Source: Bacteroidetes bacterium UBA7692 (GTDB lineage Bacteria > Bacteroidota > Bacteroidia > Chitinophagales > LD1). From it: DNA of 15,056 nucleotides. Position 1 is the first letter of the stretch. Every line of letters starts with the position of its first letter. The translations under genes were made by a program, and so were the position numbers. The DNA lies in the NCBI GenBank assembly GCA_002482725.1, contig DLGO01000001.1, forward strand, positions 71,719-86,774, given 5' to 3'. The notes under the pieces were generated by a model. The model was given only the letters and a program-made list of their open reading frames with translations, was not told the origin of the DNA and did not search any database. Shown in pieces: positions 14,265-15,056 of this stretch.

Positions 14265-15056
14265 CTAGAGCTTAAGTCCTTTTAACTTAGGGGCTTTAAG
14301 CCAGGCAACTAATACTACTACCAAGGTCATGCTGCCTCCGAAAACTACGGAGGTGACGGTTCCCATGAGTCTTGCTGCCATACCGCTTTCGAAAGCACCT
14401 ATTTCATTGGATGACGAAATAAACACCTGATTTACTGCGCTCACCCTGCCGCGCATATTGTCGGGAGTAAAGGTCTGTAATATAGTTCCCCTTATTACTA
14501 CGCTGATGTTATCGAAAGCCCCGATAAGGAATAGCATAACAATAGACAGGCCAAAAGAAGTAGACAAAGCAAAGCCTATGGTAGCTATGCCGAAGCCCGC
14601 AACTGCCAACAATAAGTTGGTGCCTGCCCGGTTCATAGGCGGGTTAAATGCAAGGAAAATCCCCATCATAACACTGCCGAAGAAAGGTGCAGCGCGCAAC
14701 CAGCCAAGGCCCTGTGGGCCTACGAGCAATATGTCGCTGGCAAATACAGGTAAAAGTGCAACGGCACCTCCAAATAGGACCGCAAAGAGGTCGAGAGTGA
14801 TAGCGCCCAATAGAAACTGATTAGAGAAGACGAACTTCATGCCTTGTTTGAACGCTATTGAGAAAGATTCGCTTTGCTCTTTAGGGGGCGTGGGTTGTCT
14901 TTTCACACGGGTAAAAAGAATAAGCGATAAAAGGATAACGCAGCAAGCGAATGAAAAGGAGATAAGCTCACCATAATCGCCCCCAAGTGTATGCTCCAGG
15001 TAACCATAAAGTAAACCGCCTACTGCCGGACCCATGACTGCTGCAGTCTGCCATGT
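14265..15056 (-). CDS. MFS_3-family efflux transporter, C-terminal part (cut by window edge)
   Basis: A major facilitator superfamily transporter of the EntS-like MFS_3 group. Only the last 263 residues are present; the frame stays open through the right edge (TWQTAAV upstream of MGPAVGG), so the ATG at 15035 is internal. Visible marks are GPAVGGLLYGY, a charged loop after TM6 (FTRVKRQ, about 50 residues in), several hydrophobic helices, and the conserved DNISVVIRGTILQ, FTPDNMRGRVSAVN and SSNEIGAFESG blocks typical of this group. The substrate is unknown; relatives export siderophores, drugs or metabolites. Its stop codon lies 1 nt from the stop of the convergent T9SS cargo gene, leaving no room for a terminator between them. 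Confidence 0.9.
   Translation of the reverse strand, partial: TWQTAAVMGPAVGGLLYGYLEHTLGGDYGELISFSFACCVILLSLILFTRVKRQPTPPKEQSESFSIAFKQGMKFVFSNQFLLGAITLDLFAVLFGGAVALLPVFASDILLVGPQGLGWLRAAPFFGSVMMGIFLAFNPPMNRAGTNLLLAVAGFGIATIGFALSTSFGLSIVMLFLIGAFDNISVVIRGTILQTFTPDNMRGRVSAVNQVFISSSNEIGAFESGMAARLMGTVTSVVFGGSMTLVVVLVAWLKAPKLKGLKL

Noticed and set aside
14291..14301. Inverted repeat GGCTT-T-AAGCC near the convergent gene ends
   Set aside because: It lies inside the MFS coding region, has a 1-nt centre that cannot form a hairpin loop and lacks a following T tract.

Overview
The window looks like an ordinary chromosomal segment of a member of the Bacteroidota, most likely a Chitinophagaceae- or Sphingobacteriia-like bacterium. 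The evidence is a GldB gliding/T9SS lipoprotein, a PorT-like outer-membrane barrel, a 982-residue secreted protein ending in a type B T9SS (gliding-motility) C-terminal domain, an Obg GTPase without the C-terminal OCT domain, and weak Shine-Dalgarno sequences. The placement rests on protein families only; no rRNA or tRNA is present.

Layout. (1) 1-1413, minus strand: a PorT-like barrel gene followed by the 5' part of nadE (glutamine-dependent NAD+ synthetase), which runs off the left edge. (2) 1458-3955, plus strand: a tight three-gene unit of gldB, an unrecognised membrane protein with about 8 TM segments, and an exosortase/archaeosortase-family gene with a Cys/Arg/His triad. (3) 3944-4796, minus strand: a CoA-binding-domain protein and a TlpA-like thioredoxin 1 nt apart; the thioredoxin gene overlaps the exosortase gene tail to tail. 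(4) 4797-4927: a divergent intergenic region with a perfect hairpin and clustered short repeats. (5) 4928-7239, plus strand: a small uncharacterised protein with its own intrinsic terminator, then obgE and an EamA-type transporter with no gap between them. (6) 7226-11188, minus strand: a secreted tandem-amidohydrolase protein, dut and a paaD-like gene, spaced as an operon. (7) 11315-14263, plus strand: a modular PKD/Ig-like T9SS cargo protein. (8) 14265-15056, minus strand: the C-terminal part of an MFS_3-type transporter, cut by the right edge.

How the genes fit together. Most are housekeeping genes (NAD synthesis, dUTP hydrolysis, Obg, transporters) mixed with envelope genes typical of gliding or T9SS-bearing Bacteroidota. 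The strongest lead is the coupling of gldB, an unknown polytopic protein and an exosortase-family transpeptidase, which puts a second C-terminal sorting enzyme in the same transcription unit as a T9SS-linked lipoprotein. Other points of interest are an amidohydrolase whose first domain lacks its metal ligands, a paaD away from paaABC, and a structured intergenic region before the small conserved gene. Genes are packed very tightly: convergent pairs overlap by 12 and 14 nt or lie 1 nt apart, and only one convincing intrinsic terminator was found. I saw no tRNA, rRNA, CRISPR array, insertion sequence or prophage. No gene-free stretch exceeds about 131 bases.
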